A stretch of 64,000 nt of DNA from Bradyrhizobium barranii subsp. barranii (GCF_017565645.3 NZ_CP086136.1:9407501-9471500), one strand, 5' to 3'; counted from the stretch's first letter, positions 9,618-17,643 are shown. Notes: generated from the letters alone by a model not told the origin. Program-made: numbers and translations.

Positions 9618-10175
9618 TAGTGAAATATTCACGTGCCTAACAATGCAGCCATTCTTGTCGACCGGGAGAAAATGGGCAACCGAACTGGAGTTGGATTCCC
9701 TGATTTTTCTGCTCTTGGATATCGATCCCGTGGTTTCCCTTGGCAGAACTGGCAGAAACTGCATAGTCAGCCGAAATTGGCCCATGCTAATTTTGAACAA
9801 TGAACGACAGCGTATTTTTCACACTAGTCATTTTGGCCGCAGTCTTCACCGTCGCAGCCACGTCGGTGCTCGTCTTCGGCAGTTGATCTACCTCAAGCCG
9901 CGCCGGCTCCTAGCCGTACGTAGGTCCCGCTCTCGTGCAGTTCGAGCCAGCGATCGCAGCCCAAAAGATCGTCAGGCTGGTTTCTTTTCGTGACGCATGA
10001 ACGTTGGCGGTACTATGCTCCTTATTTCTTAATGAAAATCAACACTTTGCGCGATGTTTTCCGAGGCAAGTGTTGTAGCCGAGCTACAGCAACCAAGAGT
10101 CGAACCGGCTAATATTGATTCCGAAAGTGGGGCGTCACGCCGTTTCTCGTATTTGTTTCTGGGGAGATCACTTAC
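9618..10175. other. Intergenic region upstream of the outer-membrane protein gene
   Basis: About 560 bp, visibly more AT-rich than the flanks. No convincing gene is seen. The promoter of the barrel gene at 10176 must lie here; its ribosome-binding site GGGGAG is just before the ATG. Confidence 0.4.
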
Positions 10176-10946
10176 ATGAAGAAGCTTCTGGTTGCCGCGG
10201 CCGGGATGATGGCCGTGGGTCTATCTGCTCCTGCGTCCGCGGCTGATCTGGCGGCGCGTCCGTACACCAAGGCGCCGCCCCCGATTGTCTCTCCGATCTA
10301 TGACTGGACTGGCTTCTACATCGGCGCTAACGGCGGATGGGGCCAAAGCCGCGGTTGCGTGGATTTCGTAACTGACCTTGGAACAGTCGCAGGTGGTTGC
10401 GCTTCTCGCTCCGGAGGCCTAGTCGGCGGACAGATCGGGTATCGCTGGCAAACCAATCAGTTCGTGTTCGGATTGGAAGCGCAGGGCGATTGGGCCGACA
10501 TTAAGAACACGCGCGTCAGCCTGATCGATCCGCTGCTTTCGACCACAGGAAAAACCGACGGTATTGGTCTCTTCACGGCCCAACTCGGTTGGGCGTGGAA
10601 CGCCTCGCTGCTCTATGTGAAGGGTGGTGCCGCCGTGACCCACAATCGTCTTGATGTCTTCAACAACCTCACCGGAGTCGGCCTGGACTCGGCAAGTCAC
10701 ACGCGCTGGGGCGGCGCCTTGGGCGTCGGCTGGGAGTATGGCTTCGCGCCGAACTGGTCGGTCGGTGTTGAATACGACCACCTCTGGATGGGGAATGACA
10801 CCCGCACCTTCGTGGGTGCAGGCGTGGTCACGCCCGGTGGCGTCACCCTCCTTGGCGAGCGGTTCAGCCAGGATGTGGACATGGTCACCGTCCGGTTGAA
10901 CTATCGCTTCGGCGGCTACGGCGCTCCGGTCGCGGCCAGATACTAA
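10176..10946 (+). CDS. Outer-membrane beta-barrel protein (Omp31-like porin family)
   Basis: A 256-residue protein with a clear signal peptide (MKKLLVAAAGMMAVGLSAPA, cleaved after ASA), a short proline-rich linker and then an eight-stranded barrel beginning YDWTGFYIGANGGWG. The terminal stretch DMVTVRLNYRFGG and the last residue Tyr fit an outer-membrane insertion signal. Such proteins are abundant in Bradyrhizobium and their substrates are mostly unknown. A strong terminator follows directly. This is the last clear host gene before the prophage. Confidence 0.9.
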   Translation: MKKLLVAAAGMMAVGLSAPASAADLAARPYTKAPPPIVSPIYDWTGFYIGANGGWGQSRGCVDFVTDLGTVAGGCASRSGGLVGGQIGYRWQTNQFVFGLEAQGDWADIKNTRVSLIDPLLSTTGKTDGIGLFTAQLGWAWNASLLYVKGGAAVTHNRLDVFNNLTGVGLDSASHTRWGGALGVGWEYGFAPNWSVGVEYDHLWMGNDTRTFVGAGVVTPGGVTLLGERFSQDVDMVTVRLNYRFGGYGAPVAARY

Positions 10947-10967
10947 TCGCTTCAGTCTGCGCAAACC

Positions 10968-10994
10968 AAAGCCCCGGCTCGTCGGGGCTTTTTT
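10968..10994 (+). terminator. Rho-independent terminator of the outer-membrane protein gene
   Basis: AAAGCCCCG (10968-10976) pairs perfectly with CGGGGCTTT (10983-10991) around a 6-nt loop, with a run of six Ts at 10989-10994. Confidence 0.9.
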
Positions 10995-11170
10995 GGTTAT
11001 GATGCTGGCGATTGCTGCATTTGCGGTGTCTGAGTTGGGTCAAAATCGGCAATGCTCTGATTGAGCAGAAAATTTCAGCTTAGCCCTCAAAGCCGACATC
11101 GGCGCCTTTATGAGTGCCCGTCCTGTCGTGGCGATGATGATGGCGCATTTCTTTGAATCGCCTGGGCCCC

Positions 11171-11578
11171 TTAAGACTTAGCGCCCGGATTGGGCACCAG
11201 ATCGGGCAGCGCCGCATACATGACGTCGATGCTATCGAGGTCGATCAGAGTCCGGGCGTCGAATTTCTTCGCCTTGATCCGCCCGGCATTGATCAGTTCG
11301 TAGCATTTGGTGTGCGAGAATTTCCCGTAGCGGCACGCCTCCTTTACGGTCGCGAGCCGGTGGCCGCTCGCGGTATCGATCGCGCTCACCTTTACGTCCT
11401 CGGTCATCGTCAATTGCCTCGTTTCCCTCGCCCGACGGCGCCGCTCCTGCGTGCTCTGCGCGGTGCGCGCCCGATGGCAGACTTTGCAGACTGTCATCCG
11501 CCGGGGCGCATAGCCGTCGCGGGCCTGCATGTAGAAATCGGCCTCGGGCTTCTCCTGCTCGCATTTCCTGCAAATCAT
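11171..11578 (-). CDS. Zinc-finger plus excisionase-like HTH protein
   Basis: A 135-residue protein of two parts. Residues 1-40 hold two CxxC pairs (CRKC and CKVC), a zinc ribbon like those in stand-alone phage HNH-type proteins. Residues 60-135 look like a MerR/excisionase-type helix-turn-helix (LATVKEACRYGKFSHTKCYE, then a wing with KAKKFDARTLIDLDSID). It is the last gene of the leftward early operon. A directionality factor or transcription regulator is plausible; an internal ATG at the HTH boundary could also yield the HTH alone. Confidence 0.65.
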   Translation of the reverse strand: MICRKCEQEKPEADFYMQARDGYAPRRMTVCKVCHRARTAQSTQERRRRARETRQLTMTEDVKVSAIDTASGHRLATVKEACRYGKFSHTKCYELINAGRIKAKKFDARTLIDLDSIDVMYAALPDLVPNPGAKS

Positions 11579-11604
11579 CGTCGCCAGGACGGCCGGCCCC
11601 TCGG

Positions 11605-12276
11605 TCACTTGAGCACCTTGGCAATCTCGGCCAGCGACTTCTCGATTTTGTCGGCGACCGCGATCAGCCGCTGCGCCTCGCTGATGCCCGGCTCGATCGC
11701 CTTGATCTGCGAGAGCAGTTCGCGCGCGTCCTTGATCTGCTCGCGGATGCTTTCGTTGCCGACCTCGTCGCCGAAATTCTCGTCGCGGATCAGCTTGACC
11801 CATGCGCGCGGGATGCCGAGGTCGTTCGCGACCTTCTCGTCGGTCCACCCATCGCCATAGCCGATCTTGTCGTTGACGTAGACCTCGTTCAGCTTCTCGA
11901 AAATGATGCGGCGATCCTCGCGGCTCATCACCCGCATGTTGTCCTTCACGACCTTGAGTTTGTCGGTCATCGCGTTTCCGTTCTGCATGGCTTCCGCCTT
12001 CCTGATCGATGAGAATTTCGCGGCCTTGAAGCAGCGCGGGCAGCGATGGGCATCGTGGCTGCGGCCGACACGCCAGCCTTTCGCCTCCAATTTGCGCGCG
12101 ATGAAGCGCCATTCGATCTCGGTGTCGTCGCCGCGAGAATTCTGCAAGGTGTTGACCGGCAGCGGGATCGCGGCCTCGCAGCCCGGCGCACCGCATCGGG
12201 CGATGATCCCGCGCACCAGCTTGCCGTCATCGCCATACGGCACAGTCGTGTGAACGAACGCCTTGTCCGTGCTCAT
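11605..12276 (-). CDS. Phage hypothetical protein with zinc-binding N-terminus and coiled-coil C-terminus
   Basis: A 223-residue protein. The N-terminal half contains CGAPGC and, near residue 78, HRCPRC, a likely zinc site. The middle has a helix-turn-helix-like stretch (WTDEKVANDLGIPRAWVKLI) and the last 50 residues are a charged helix. Its start overlaps the stop of the upstream HNH-like gene. The combination suggests a DNA-binding early regulator; no named family is recognised. Confidence 0.65.
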   Translation of the reverse strand: MSTDKAFVHTTVPYGDDGKLVRGIIARCGAPGCEAAIPLPVNTLQNSRGDDTEIEWRFIARKLEAKGWRVGRSHDAHRCPRCFKAAKFSSIRKAEAMQNGNAMTDKLKVVKDNMRVMSREDRRIIFEKLNEVYVNDKIGYGDGWTDEKVANDLGIPRAWVKLIRDENFGDEVGNESIREQIKDARELLSQIKAIEPGISEAQRLIAVADKIEKSLAEIAKVLK

Positions 12277-12671
12277 GACTGCGCCCTCCGCTTCTGGAAC
12301 GAGCTCTTCGGCCAGCGGTTCGGCGGGCGCGGTTCGCCTCGATGCTTCGCGAGCAGCCGGGCGCGAAACTCGGCCTCGCGCTGTTCGATCCGCCGGGTCT
12401 TCGCGATCTGCGGGATATCGCGCTTGCGGGTCTTCTCGCGGTGCTCGGGGATCAGCGTGGGCGTCAAATTCCAGAACGCATCCGCCCCGCCCCGCGCGTG
12501 GTAAATTGCGTGGTCGAAATGAAAGAGCGACAGCACTTGATCCTCGGTCATCTTTACCGCGTCCTCGTGCGGGATGACCTTCACAAGCTTCCCAGTGCCG
12601 TCGTCGGTCAGTATCTCACAGAGAGTCGCCGCGAGCCGGGTTTTGAGCGGTATGTAGTCCCGTCGCCTCAT
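12273..12671 (-). CDS. HNH-like phage protein
   Basis: A 132-residue basic protein. The segment LFHFDHAIYHARGGADAFWN followed by LTPTLIPEHREKTRKRD resembles the histidine-rich core of HNH nucleases (H..H......N....H), with a Lys/Arg-rich tail. It overlaps both neighbours by 4 bp (ATGA). The role is unknown; many tailed phages carry such nucleases in early operons. Confidence 0.6.
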   Translation of the reverse strand: MRRRDYIPLKTRLAATLCEILTDDGTGKLVKVIPHEDAVKMTEDQVLSLFHFDHAIYHARGGADAFWNLTPTLIPEHREKTRKRDIPQIAKTRRIEQREAEFRARLLAKHRGEPRPPNRWPKSSFQKRRAQS

Positions 12672-13186
12672 TTCCAGGCTCCACGAACGACGCGATGAAT
12701 AGTCGATGCGGTCACGCCAAAATCGTCACCCAGCTCTGCCATCGTTCCGCGTTTACCGGCATAGGCGGCCCTGATTTCGTCTGCTTTTTCGAGCGTCATC
12801 TTCGCATTCCAATGCGCAACGCCTTTCGGTGTGCGACCATTCCGCATTGCATCGGCGATGTTACCGGCGCGGATGTCATCGCGAAGATTGTCGAGATCGT
12901 TAATCCGATCATCGTTGCGATGGCAAATGTCCAGCCCTGGCGGGCGCGCACCGATGAAGGCAGCAGCCATAAGCGAATGAACGGTGCGCAGCGTGCGCCT
13001 GCCGTGATTGTGCAATTGCACTACGTCATAACCGCCGCGCGTTGCCTTGGCTGGCTTCAAGATGCGCTCCGGTACCAGCATAGCACCACCGCGCGCACCC
13101 CGTTCAAGCGACTTCACGTGGCCTAGGTCGGATACCGCATACAGACCCTCGAACCCGGGCACGTCTTTCCAGATTTCTTTCCTCAT
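12668..13186 (-). CDS. NUMOD4-HNH homing-type endonuclease
   Basis: A 172-residue protein. Residues 1-50 are a NUMOD4 module (EIWKDVPGFEGLYAVSDLG). Residues 65-110 are an HNH core (TVHSLMAAAFIGARPPGLDI, then CHRNDDRINDLDNLRD). The C-terminal 45 residues form an HTH (GTMAELGDDFGVTASTIHRV) for DNA specificity. This is the standard architecture of free-standing homing endonucleases. The start at 13186 overlaps the stop of the disrupted gene upstream (ATGA); an upstream frame extension to 13345 is noise from that gene. Confidence 0.85.
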   Translation of the reverse strand: MRKEIWKDVPGFEGLYAVSDLGHVKSLERGARGGAMLVPERILKPAKATRGGYDVVQLHNHGRRTLRTVHSLMAAAFIGARPPGLDICHRNDDRINDLDNLRDDIRAGNIADAMRNGRTPKGVAHWNAKMTLEKADEIRAAYAGKRGTMAELGDDFGVTASTIHRVVRGAWK

Positions 13187-13436
13187 TGCAGCCGCTCCTT
13201 GATCTGCTCGGCGATCATCTGGCGCGTGTACGCCGCCTAATGATCGAACTCCTCCAAGGCGGCGCCGGGTTCGAGGAACGGCCCGCTGTAAAGACCGACA
13301 CGGTGATGTTGCCGATGATGTTGTAGGCGATGCTGACGGGCGCACCCTGCATCAGATCGAGGATAATGTTGGCCGCGTCGCGCGCGATCTCGGCGTCACG
13401 TTCGGCCCGTTCCTCGGCCCTCTGTTCTTCATTCAT
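13183..13436 (-). pseudogene. Small early gene disrupted by a frameshift and an amber stop
   Basis: The frame beginning MNEEQRAEERAERDAEIARD is sensible for about 48 residues, then turns into an Arg/Ser/Pro-rich tail ending at 13215. In another frame the same DNA continues as a sensible protein (VGLYSGPFLEPGAALEEFDH), meets TAG at 13237-13239, and resumes as AAYTRQMIAEQIKERLQ. That frame ends at a TGA overlapping the next gene's ATG exactly as its intact neighbours do. One missing base near 13290 plus a CAG-to-TAG change would restore a gene of about 84 residues. Function unknown. Confidence 0.55.
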
Positions 13437-13753
13437 TGGTCGCCCCCTCGCGCGAGCCGATCGATCACCGCGCCGATCACCGATGACGGGCCGCCCCGAT
13501 CATCGCGGGTGATGGCGCTGGCGATATTGTCGAGCGACGCGCCGTATTGCAGGGCGGGCGAAAGCAGAACCGCGCCATCGCGGGCGATCGCCTCGACCGT
13601 CTGACCGGACTTGCCGCCGCTGATGAAAACCTCCCCCAGAGCGCCGTCATCGTAGAAGCCGAGCGTCACCGCATAGCGGCGTTCGAGGCCCCCGAATTCG
13701 ATCTCGAAGGTCTCGGCTTGCCGCCTTTGCGGTAAGGCCCGACGCTCGCCCAT
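13433..13753 (-). CDS. TSCPD domain protein
   Basis: A 106-residue protein carrying the small TSCPD domain otherwise found at the C-terminus of B12-dependent ribonucleotide reductase: FGGLERRYAVTLGFYDDGAL, GEVFISGGKSGQTVEAIARD and the helix DNIASAITRDDRGGPSSVIG. The stand-alone form is seen in alphaproteobacterial phages and its role is not established. The start is taken at 13753, after a low-complexity upstream extension. It overlaps the next gene by 4 bp. Confidence 0.75.
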   Translation of the reverse strand: MGERRALPQRRQAETFEIEFGGLERRYAVTLGFYDDGALGEVFISGGKSGQTVEAIARDGAVLLSPALQYGASLDNIASAITRDDRGGPSSVIGAVIDRLARGGDQ

Positions 13754-13754
13754 G

Positions 13755-13949
13755 TCAGGCGGCCTCGGCGGTCGTGACGGCCTTCTTGCGCGGACCGCGC
13801 TTCTCAGCTTCCAGCGCCCCGGCAATCTGCCGGATCGCCGCGATCAGTTCGGCCGCAGCCGTGCGCGTAGTCACCGCGGCGTTGATGTGCAATTCAACCT
13901 GGCCGCCCTCGGTCTTGAGTTGGATGTCGGCGCCTTTCGGGATTTTCAT
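13755..13949 (-). CDS. Small hypothetical phage protein
   Basis: A 64-residue protein (MKIPKGADIQLKTEGGQVEL at the start). A short beta-strand N-terminus is followed by an Ala-rich helix and a basic tail (EAEKRGPRKKA). It overlaps the upstream gene and precedes the TSCPD gene. No family recognised. Confidence 0.55.
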   Translation of the reverse strand: MKIPKGADIQLKTEGGQVELHINAAVTTRTAAAELIAAIRQIAGALEAEKRGPRKKAVTTAEAA

Positions 13950-14152
13950 TGTCCGTCCTCCTTGTAAATCGCGGCGCGCACCGCACAGTCCTTCGCCTCG
14001 ATAAGTTTGCGAAGGCAGGCGGTGCGCTCGGGATTGCGCGGCAGCAGCGAGACCACCCATTCGGCGACCTCGGCAAACTTGGCGCTGGTTGGTTGAAGTT
14101 CGGGCTTCAAATGCGAGTAGGCGAAGAATTGCAGCATCGGTTCGGTGCTCAC
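13946..14152 (-). CDS. Acb2/Tad1-like helical hairpin protein (candidate anti-CBASS/anti-Thoeris sponge)
   Basis: A 68-residue protein, GTG start at 14152 (an internal ATG at 14137 is the alternative). After YSHLKPELQPTSAKFAEVAE comes a second helix ERTACLRKLIEAKDCAVRAA. This two-helix pattern resembles small phage proteins grouped with the Acb2/Tad1 hairpin, which bind cyclic nucleotides or gcADPR and thereby block CBASS or Thoeris immunity. The match is by recalled pattern only; it could instead be an unrelated helical hairpin. It sits among small early genes, as anti-defence genes usually do. Confidence 0.45.
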   Translation of the reverse strand: MSTEPMLQFFAYSHLKPELQPTSAKFAEVAEWVVSLLPRNPERTACLRKLIEAKDCAVRAAIYKEDGQ

Positions 14153-14173
14153 GTCAGTCTCCCGTTGTCATGG

Positions 14174-14530
14174 TCAGTGGTCGGTTTGCGGGCCATCCGT
14201 ATGAATGGCCCCGCCGTTGCGGCGGGCGACGATCGCGGCCATGCCGCTCTCGATCTCGCCGCTCGCCTCCTCGCGGCGCTCGACCTCGCGCTCGGCGGCG
14301 TATTGCTTCAAGCCGTGCATCAAGGTGGCTCCGCATTGATCGAGCAGGCTCTTGATCGCCTCCGAGCGCCGGATCAGCGCGTCGCGATCGGCGTTTGCCT
14401 TGGCAAGTTGCTGCTTCAAGCTGTCATTCTCAAATTCAAGGACGGCGTTCCTCTTGCCGAGCGCTTCGGCCTCAACGCGGCTGCTTTGCAACTCGGTCTC
14501 CAAATTGGTGATTTCGCTCGCGAGGGTCAT
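14174..14530 (-). CDS. Coiled-coil phage protein
   Basis: A 118-residue protein whose first 80 residues are a long heptad-patterned helix (MTLASEITNLETELQSSRVE, then LEFENDSLKQQLAKANADRD). The C-terminus is short and disordered. It overlaps the small membrane gene upstream (ATGA), suggesting the two are made together, possibly a Rz-like or scaffold-like pair. No family assigned. Confidence 0.6.
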   Translation of the reverse strand: MTLASEITNLETELQSSRVEAEALGKRNAVLEFENDSLKQQLAKANADRDALIRRSEAIKSLLDQCGATLMHGLKQYAAEREVERREEASGEIESGMAAIVARRNGGAIHTDGPQTDH

Positions 14531-14649
14531 AGTGCTCTCCTTGGAAAATCGCTGTCCTTGCCCATGACGAAAATCGCCATGATGATTGCGCCGAGACTGC
14601 CGACGCAGACGAGGCCAGCGATCAGACCGACCGTGAATGCCGCGCTCAT
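14527..14649 (-). CDS. Tiny single-pass membrane protein
   Basis: A 40-residue frame starting MSAAFTVGLIAGLVCVGSLG with one membrane helix (about residues 5-30) and a short charged cytosolic tail. Its stop overlaps the start of the coiled-coil gene and its start overlaps the stop of the gene upstream (ATGA on both sides), strong support for it being translated. Confidence 0.6.
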   Translation of the reverse strand: MSAAFTVGLIAGLVCVGSLGAIIMAIFVMGKDSDFPRRAL

Positions 14650-14885
14650 CCTCGGTGACACTCCGGGTTACACGCTCGTGGCGCGATCTTCCGACGGAGT
14701 TGGGAGCGGATCATCGCGGCGTAGCGGGTGGTGACCGTCGCGCCGCGATGGATCAGGAGATGGGATTTCCGACCGTTCGGGCCGGTGAAGTGGACGCGCG
14801 TGTGTTTGCCGCCCTCGGAGACCCACACGTCCGATCCCCCGGCCTGCCGCACCAAGGTGACAATCTCACGCATCAGTTTCCGCAT
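14646..14885 (-). CDS. HicA-like small nucleic-acid-binding protein
   Basis: A 79-residue basic protein starting MRKLMREIVTLVRQAGGSDV. The pattern of a first helix, a strand with KHTRVHFTG, a strand with SHLLIHRG and a last helix (YAAMIRSQLRRK) resembles the dsRBD-like fold of HicA toxins and related phage proteins. No HicB-type partner is adjacent, so a toxin role is unlikely. The start overlaps the 3' end of the next gene by 20 bp. Confidence 0.5.
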   Translation of the reverse strand: MRKLMREIVTLVRQAGGSDVWVSEGGKHTRVHFTGPNGRKSHLLIHRGATVTTRYAAMIRSQLRRKIAPRACNPECHRG

Positions 14886-15345
14886 CAGGCTCGCTCGTTG
14901 GTTGGGCCGACGAGATGGTGGCGCGAACAGCGGCGGCGAACCGGGCGCAGGCCGATCCGACCGAGGAGTGATCGCGCTTGAAGACCAGCCCGACCTGACG
15001 GTGCGTGGCCCCGGTCGCAACCGCGACGAACGCCATCATCTTCTGGCGCAACTCGATCAGCTCGGGGTCGCGATCGGGCCGAGTGACGACGCTGGGCTGG
15101 GCGCCATAACCTTTGACGATGCAGGCGAACGCCTGATCGCACTGCTTCATGTAGCCGCGCGCGGCGCGCTGGCGCCGAAACTCCCGCTCGGCGAACAGCA
15201 TGACGCGGATGTCCTGCGAGGGGAGCAACGGGCGGGACGCGCCGCCATGGCGCGGGGCCGCCTCGATGCGGAGAACGTCGCCGAGCCGGGTTGCGGTGAT
15301 AGGCGCAGCACAGGACGAGCCGTCGCGGTCGCAGAAGTCAGGCAT
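14866..15345 (-). CDS. DnaA domain IV-like DNA-binding protein
   Basis: A 159-residue protein. Residues about 95-140 (ELIELRQKMMAFVAVATGAT, then HRQVGLVFKRDHSSVGSACA) match the C-terminal DNA-binding domain of DnaA, including the signature like GRDHTTVxHA. There is no AAA+ domain. Phages use such domains as regulators or to recruit host replication. It lies just downstream of recT in the leftward early operon. Confidence 0.65.
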   Translation of the reverse strand: MPDFCDRDGSSCAAPITATRLGDVLRIEAAPRHGGASRPLLPSQDIRVMLFAEREFRRQRAARGYMKQCDQAFACIVKGYGAQPSVVTRPDRDPELIELRQKMMAFVAVATGATHRQVGLVFKRDHSSVGSACARFAAAVRATISSAQPTSEPDAETDA

Positions 15346-15365
15346 TTCCCACTCCTTCCAGCTTC

Positions 15366-16268
15366 TTAAGCGTCGCCCGAGGGGCCCTCGGTAGGCGCCT
15401 TCGCTTTTGATTTCGGGGCGTGTTCTGCGGCTTGCGCATCGATCGCGGCAATAGCCGCCTGACCGATCGACGGCGCGGTGCCGCGCAGGCGTTCCGTCAG
15501 ACGCGGGGAGACATCGCGCGCGGCCTCAGATGCGACGGTGAAGCCCGCGTCCTCCATCTCGTCGCGGCCGTACATGCCCGAGATGACATCGGGGCAGTAC
15601 ATGCGCGCCCAATCGCGGCTCATGTTGTAGAACAGTTGCAGGTCTGGCTTGGTGTCCCAAAGCGGCGAGCCCTTGATCCGGCCACTGTCGTTCCGCTTCG
15701 GGCGCAGCTTGCCGAGTGTGAACTGATCCGGCGCAGCATCGAGCGGCGGGAAATGGCGCGGCTCTTTCTCGCCCTTGAAGGTCGCCCACACCCGGCACCG
15801 CCGCATGTCGCCTTCGCCCTCATAGGCGACTTGTAGGCGCGTGGTGATCGGGGCGCGCGCCTCGACCACCGCGTGAAACATCTGGCTCTCGTAGGCGACC
15901 TGCTCGACCTTCTGGCCGCCGACAAACTGCTCGACGACATAGGTCCACTTCGCCAGGGCGAGCGGCGAGACGCCAAGCTCCTGCGCCCGCATGCAATTGG
16001 CGAAACAGGCGCCGACGTTGCCCTGCATGAAGGGCGGCAGATAAGGCCCGGACGCCGCCAGAAGCTTCGCGGCATCGACCAGATCGCGCAGGTTCGCGTA
16101 GTCGACGCCCCCGCCCTTGAACAGCGTCACGGCCTCGGTGCGCTCGGTGACCACCTTCTCCGCGTTCCCCTCCACAAGGTCGCGGCGGGTCACACGATCG
16201 GGCTGCGCCTGCTGTTGCGAGGGCGGCGGCGTCTGCGGGGCCTCGGTGGTGACGGTTTGATCGGTCAT
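15366..16268 (-). CDS. RecT/Bet-family single-strand annealing protein
   Basis: A protein of about 300 residues with a Gln/Pro-rich N-terminus, then a RecT-type core (PPFMQGNVGACFANCMRAQE, LGVSPLALAKWTYVV, VWATFKGEKEPRHF) and a Lys/Ala-rich tail. Such proteins anneal complementary single strands during phage recombination, after the partner exonuclease has resected the ends. A GTG at 16271 is an alternative start; the ATG at 16268 overlaps the exonuclease stop, coupling the pair. Confidence 0.82.
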   Translation of the reverse strand: MTDQTVTTEAPQTPPPSQQQAQPDRVTRRDLVEGNAEKVVTERTEAVTLFKGGGVDYANLRDLVDAAKLLAASGPYLPPFMQGNVGACFANCMRAQELGVSPLALAKWTYVVEQFVGGQKVEQVAYESQMFHAVVEARAPITTRLQVAYEGEGDMRRCRVWATFKGEKEPRHFPPLDAAPDQFTLGKLRPKRNDSGRIKGSPLWDTKPDLQLFYNMSRDWARMYCPDVISGMYGRDEMEDAGFTVASEAARDVSPRLTERLRGTAPSIGQAAIAAIDAQAAEHAPKSKAKAPTEGPSGDA

Positions 16269-17194
16269 CACGCAGCCTCCCGCAATTCGAACTTGATCCG
16301 GTCATCAACAGACTGGCGATACCAGTCGGGCAAATCGACATACTCGGCGTCGGCGCGATCATCGCCCGGGCCGGGCCAGACGCCACTCTGGAAGCACTGC
16401 CAGAACGTCTTGGCGGCGAGTTCATTGAGGGCGGCGCCGCGCGCCAAGTCCTCGTCCTTGAGCGTCTGCGCGCGGACGCAATGCGGACGCTTGCTCTCGA
16501 CCCACAGCAGCGTGAATGAGGACGCCGGGATGCCGAGCGCCCGCGCGCCTTCCATCACCATCGCGCCCTGCTGGTGGTAACCGTAGTCGATGATGGACCG
16601 CTGCGTGTCGCGATAGAGGACCGAGCTCGTCGACTTCAGATCGACGAAGTCGCCGCTGTCGTTCGGGATTTCATCTGGCCGCGCTTTCTTCCAGAAGCCG
16701 CGCGAGTCCTTCCAGATCAGCGAGCGCTCCGGCGATCCGCCCAGCATGCCGTGCTGCACGAGCGGAAACTGACCGAGCGCGATGATCATGCCCTTGGCGC
16801 GCTCCGCCAGGGCGGGCGAGATCACATACTTTCCGGCGCCGCGCTGCTCCTTGAGCCAATCCCGCCATTCCTTCCTGTTCGCGTTGTACGCGAACCCGCC
16901 AACGGTGGCCGGGCGCATGACTGTATCGTCATCGAACGGCTCGCCAGCGACCGCCTTGTGCACGAAACGGCCGAGCACGATCGCCTCGGTCTCGGTCTCG
17001 CCGTCTTCGCGATCGGGATTGAGCGACGATTTATCGAAGGCGTGCTTTGGTGACTTGTTAACGATGTGCCGAAACATCGACGATGAGACGCTGATCGCAT
17101 CGCAAAGGTCGGCGCGGTGATAGTCGTGCAGCGGGATATCCCGATAAACGCCGGGCACCGTGATCGTTTTCCCGTCCCACCGGAGCGACTGCAT
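16268..17194 (-). CDS. RecE-type PD-(D/E)XK exonuclease
   Basis: A 308-residue nuclease that would pair with the adjacent RecT-like protein. The family layout is seen: an N-terminal segment (YHRADLCDAISVSSSMFRHI), GRFVHKAV, then the catalytic strands with PDEIPNDSGDFVDLKST (D...DxK) and the helix YGYHQQGAMVMEG. It is the first gene of the leftward operon, with a good ribosome-binding site (GGGAGG) and a dyad element just upstream. Confidence 0.85.
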   Translation of the reverse strand: MQSLRWDGKTITVPGVYRDIPLHDYHRADLCDAISVSSSMFRHIVNKSPKHAFDKSSLNPDREDGETETEAIVLGRFVHKAVAGEPFDDDTVMRPATVGGFAYNANRKEWRDWLKEQRGAGKYVISPALAERAKGMIIALGQFPLVQHGMLGGSPERSLIWKDSRGFWKKARPDEIPNDSGDFVDLKSTSSVLYRDTQRSIIDYGYHQQGAMVMEGARALGIPASSFTLLWVESKRPHCVRAQTLKDEDLARGAALNELAAKTFWQCFQSGVWPGPGDDRADAEYVDLPDWYRQSVDDRIKFELREAA

Positions 17195-17209
17195 GCCGAC
17201 CTCCCTAAG

Positions 17210-17227
17210 CCTTGCAGCGTTGCAAGG
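17210..17227. promoter_or_regulatory. Dyad element just upstream of the recombination operon
   Basis: CCTTGCA (17210-17216) and TGCAAGG (17221-17227) form a perfect 7-bp inverted repeat with a 4-nt centre, 16 bp upstream of the exonuclease start. It could be a repressor operator or a small hairpin near the ribosome-binding site. No second copy was noticed near the XRE repressor gene. Confidence 0.4.
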
Positions 17228-17643
17228 AACGCACAGAAACCAATCCCACCGGTCCCAAGGTGCACTTGGAGCGCGGCATCGATGATGCTTTTGTCGGGTG
17301 TGAGGGCCGCCCGCTGGTAGTCCGCAGGCGGTGCGCCGTGGTGATCAGGTCAGTGCGTTATTGTTTGCTTCAATCTGCCTGTCATCGCGATTGTCCGCCC
17401 GCTTCGATCAAGCTGTCAACATGCGCGATCAAAAAAAGCGGGTACGGATCAACTTCAACGTGCTGTCGAAATTGCTGCCACCAACCAATGAACTCGCGGC
17501 GAGTTGTCAGCGTTCGTTCGCATTTGTCCGCCGGTCCTGAGTTACGCAATTGGTGGGTACGGGCCGCAGAAAACAGATGACGATGACGCGAAGCAGTGAC
17601 TATTAAAACGACCGTCGTGCTTCGCGACAAACGGGGCGGCCCG
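17228..17643. other. Divergent control region between leftward and rightward early operons
   Basis: About 415 bp separate the RecE-type gene (minus) from the GcrA-like gene (plus). Short open frames exist on both strands, none with convincing protein character. The divergent early promoters and their operators should lie here, though no -35/-10 pair could be assigned with confidence. Confidence 0.45.

Noticed and set aside
11579..12196. Long frame extending the zinc-finger/HTH gene upstream to a 341-residue protein
   Set aside because: The extension lies opposite in phase to the next real gene (11605-12276) and reads as Arg/Gly noise; the ATG at 11578 starts a clean zinc ribbon.
14646..14885. 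HicA toxin of a toxin-antitoxin pair
   Set aside because: No HicB-like partner lies on either side and the gene is embedded in a phage early operon; only the fold resemblance is kept.
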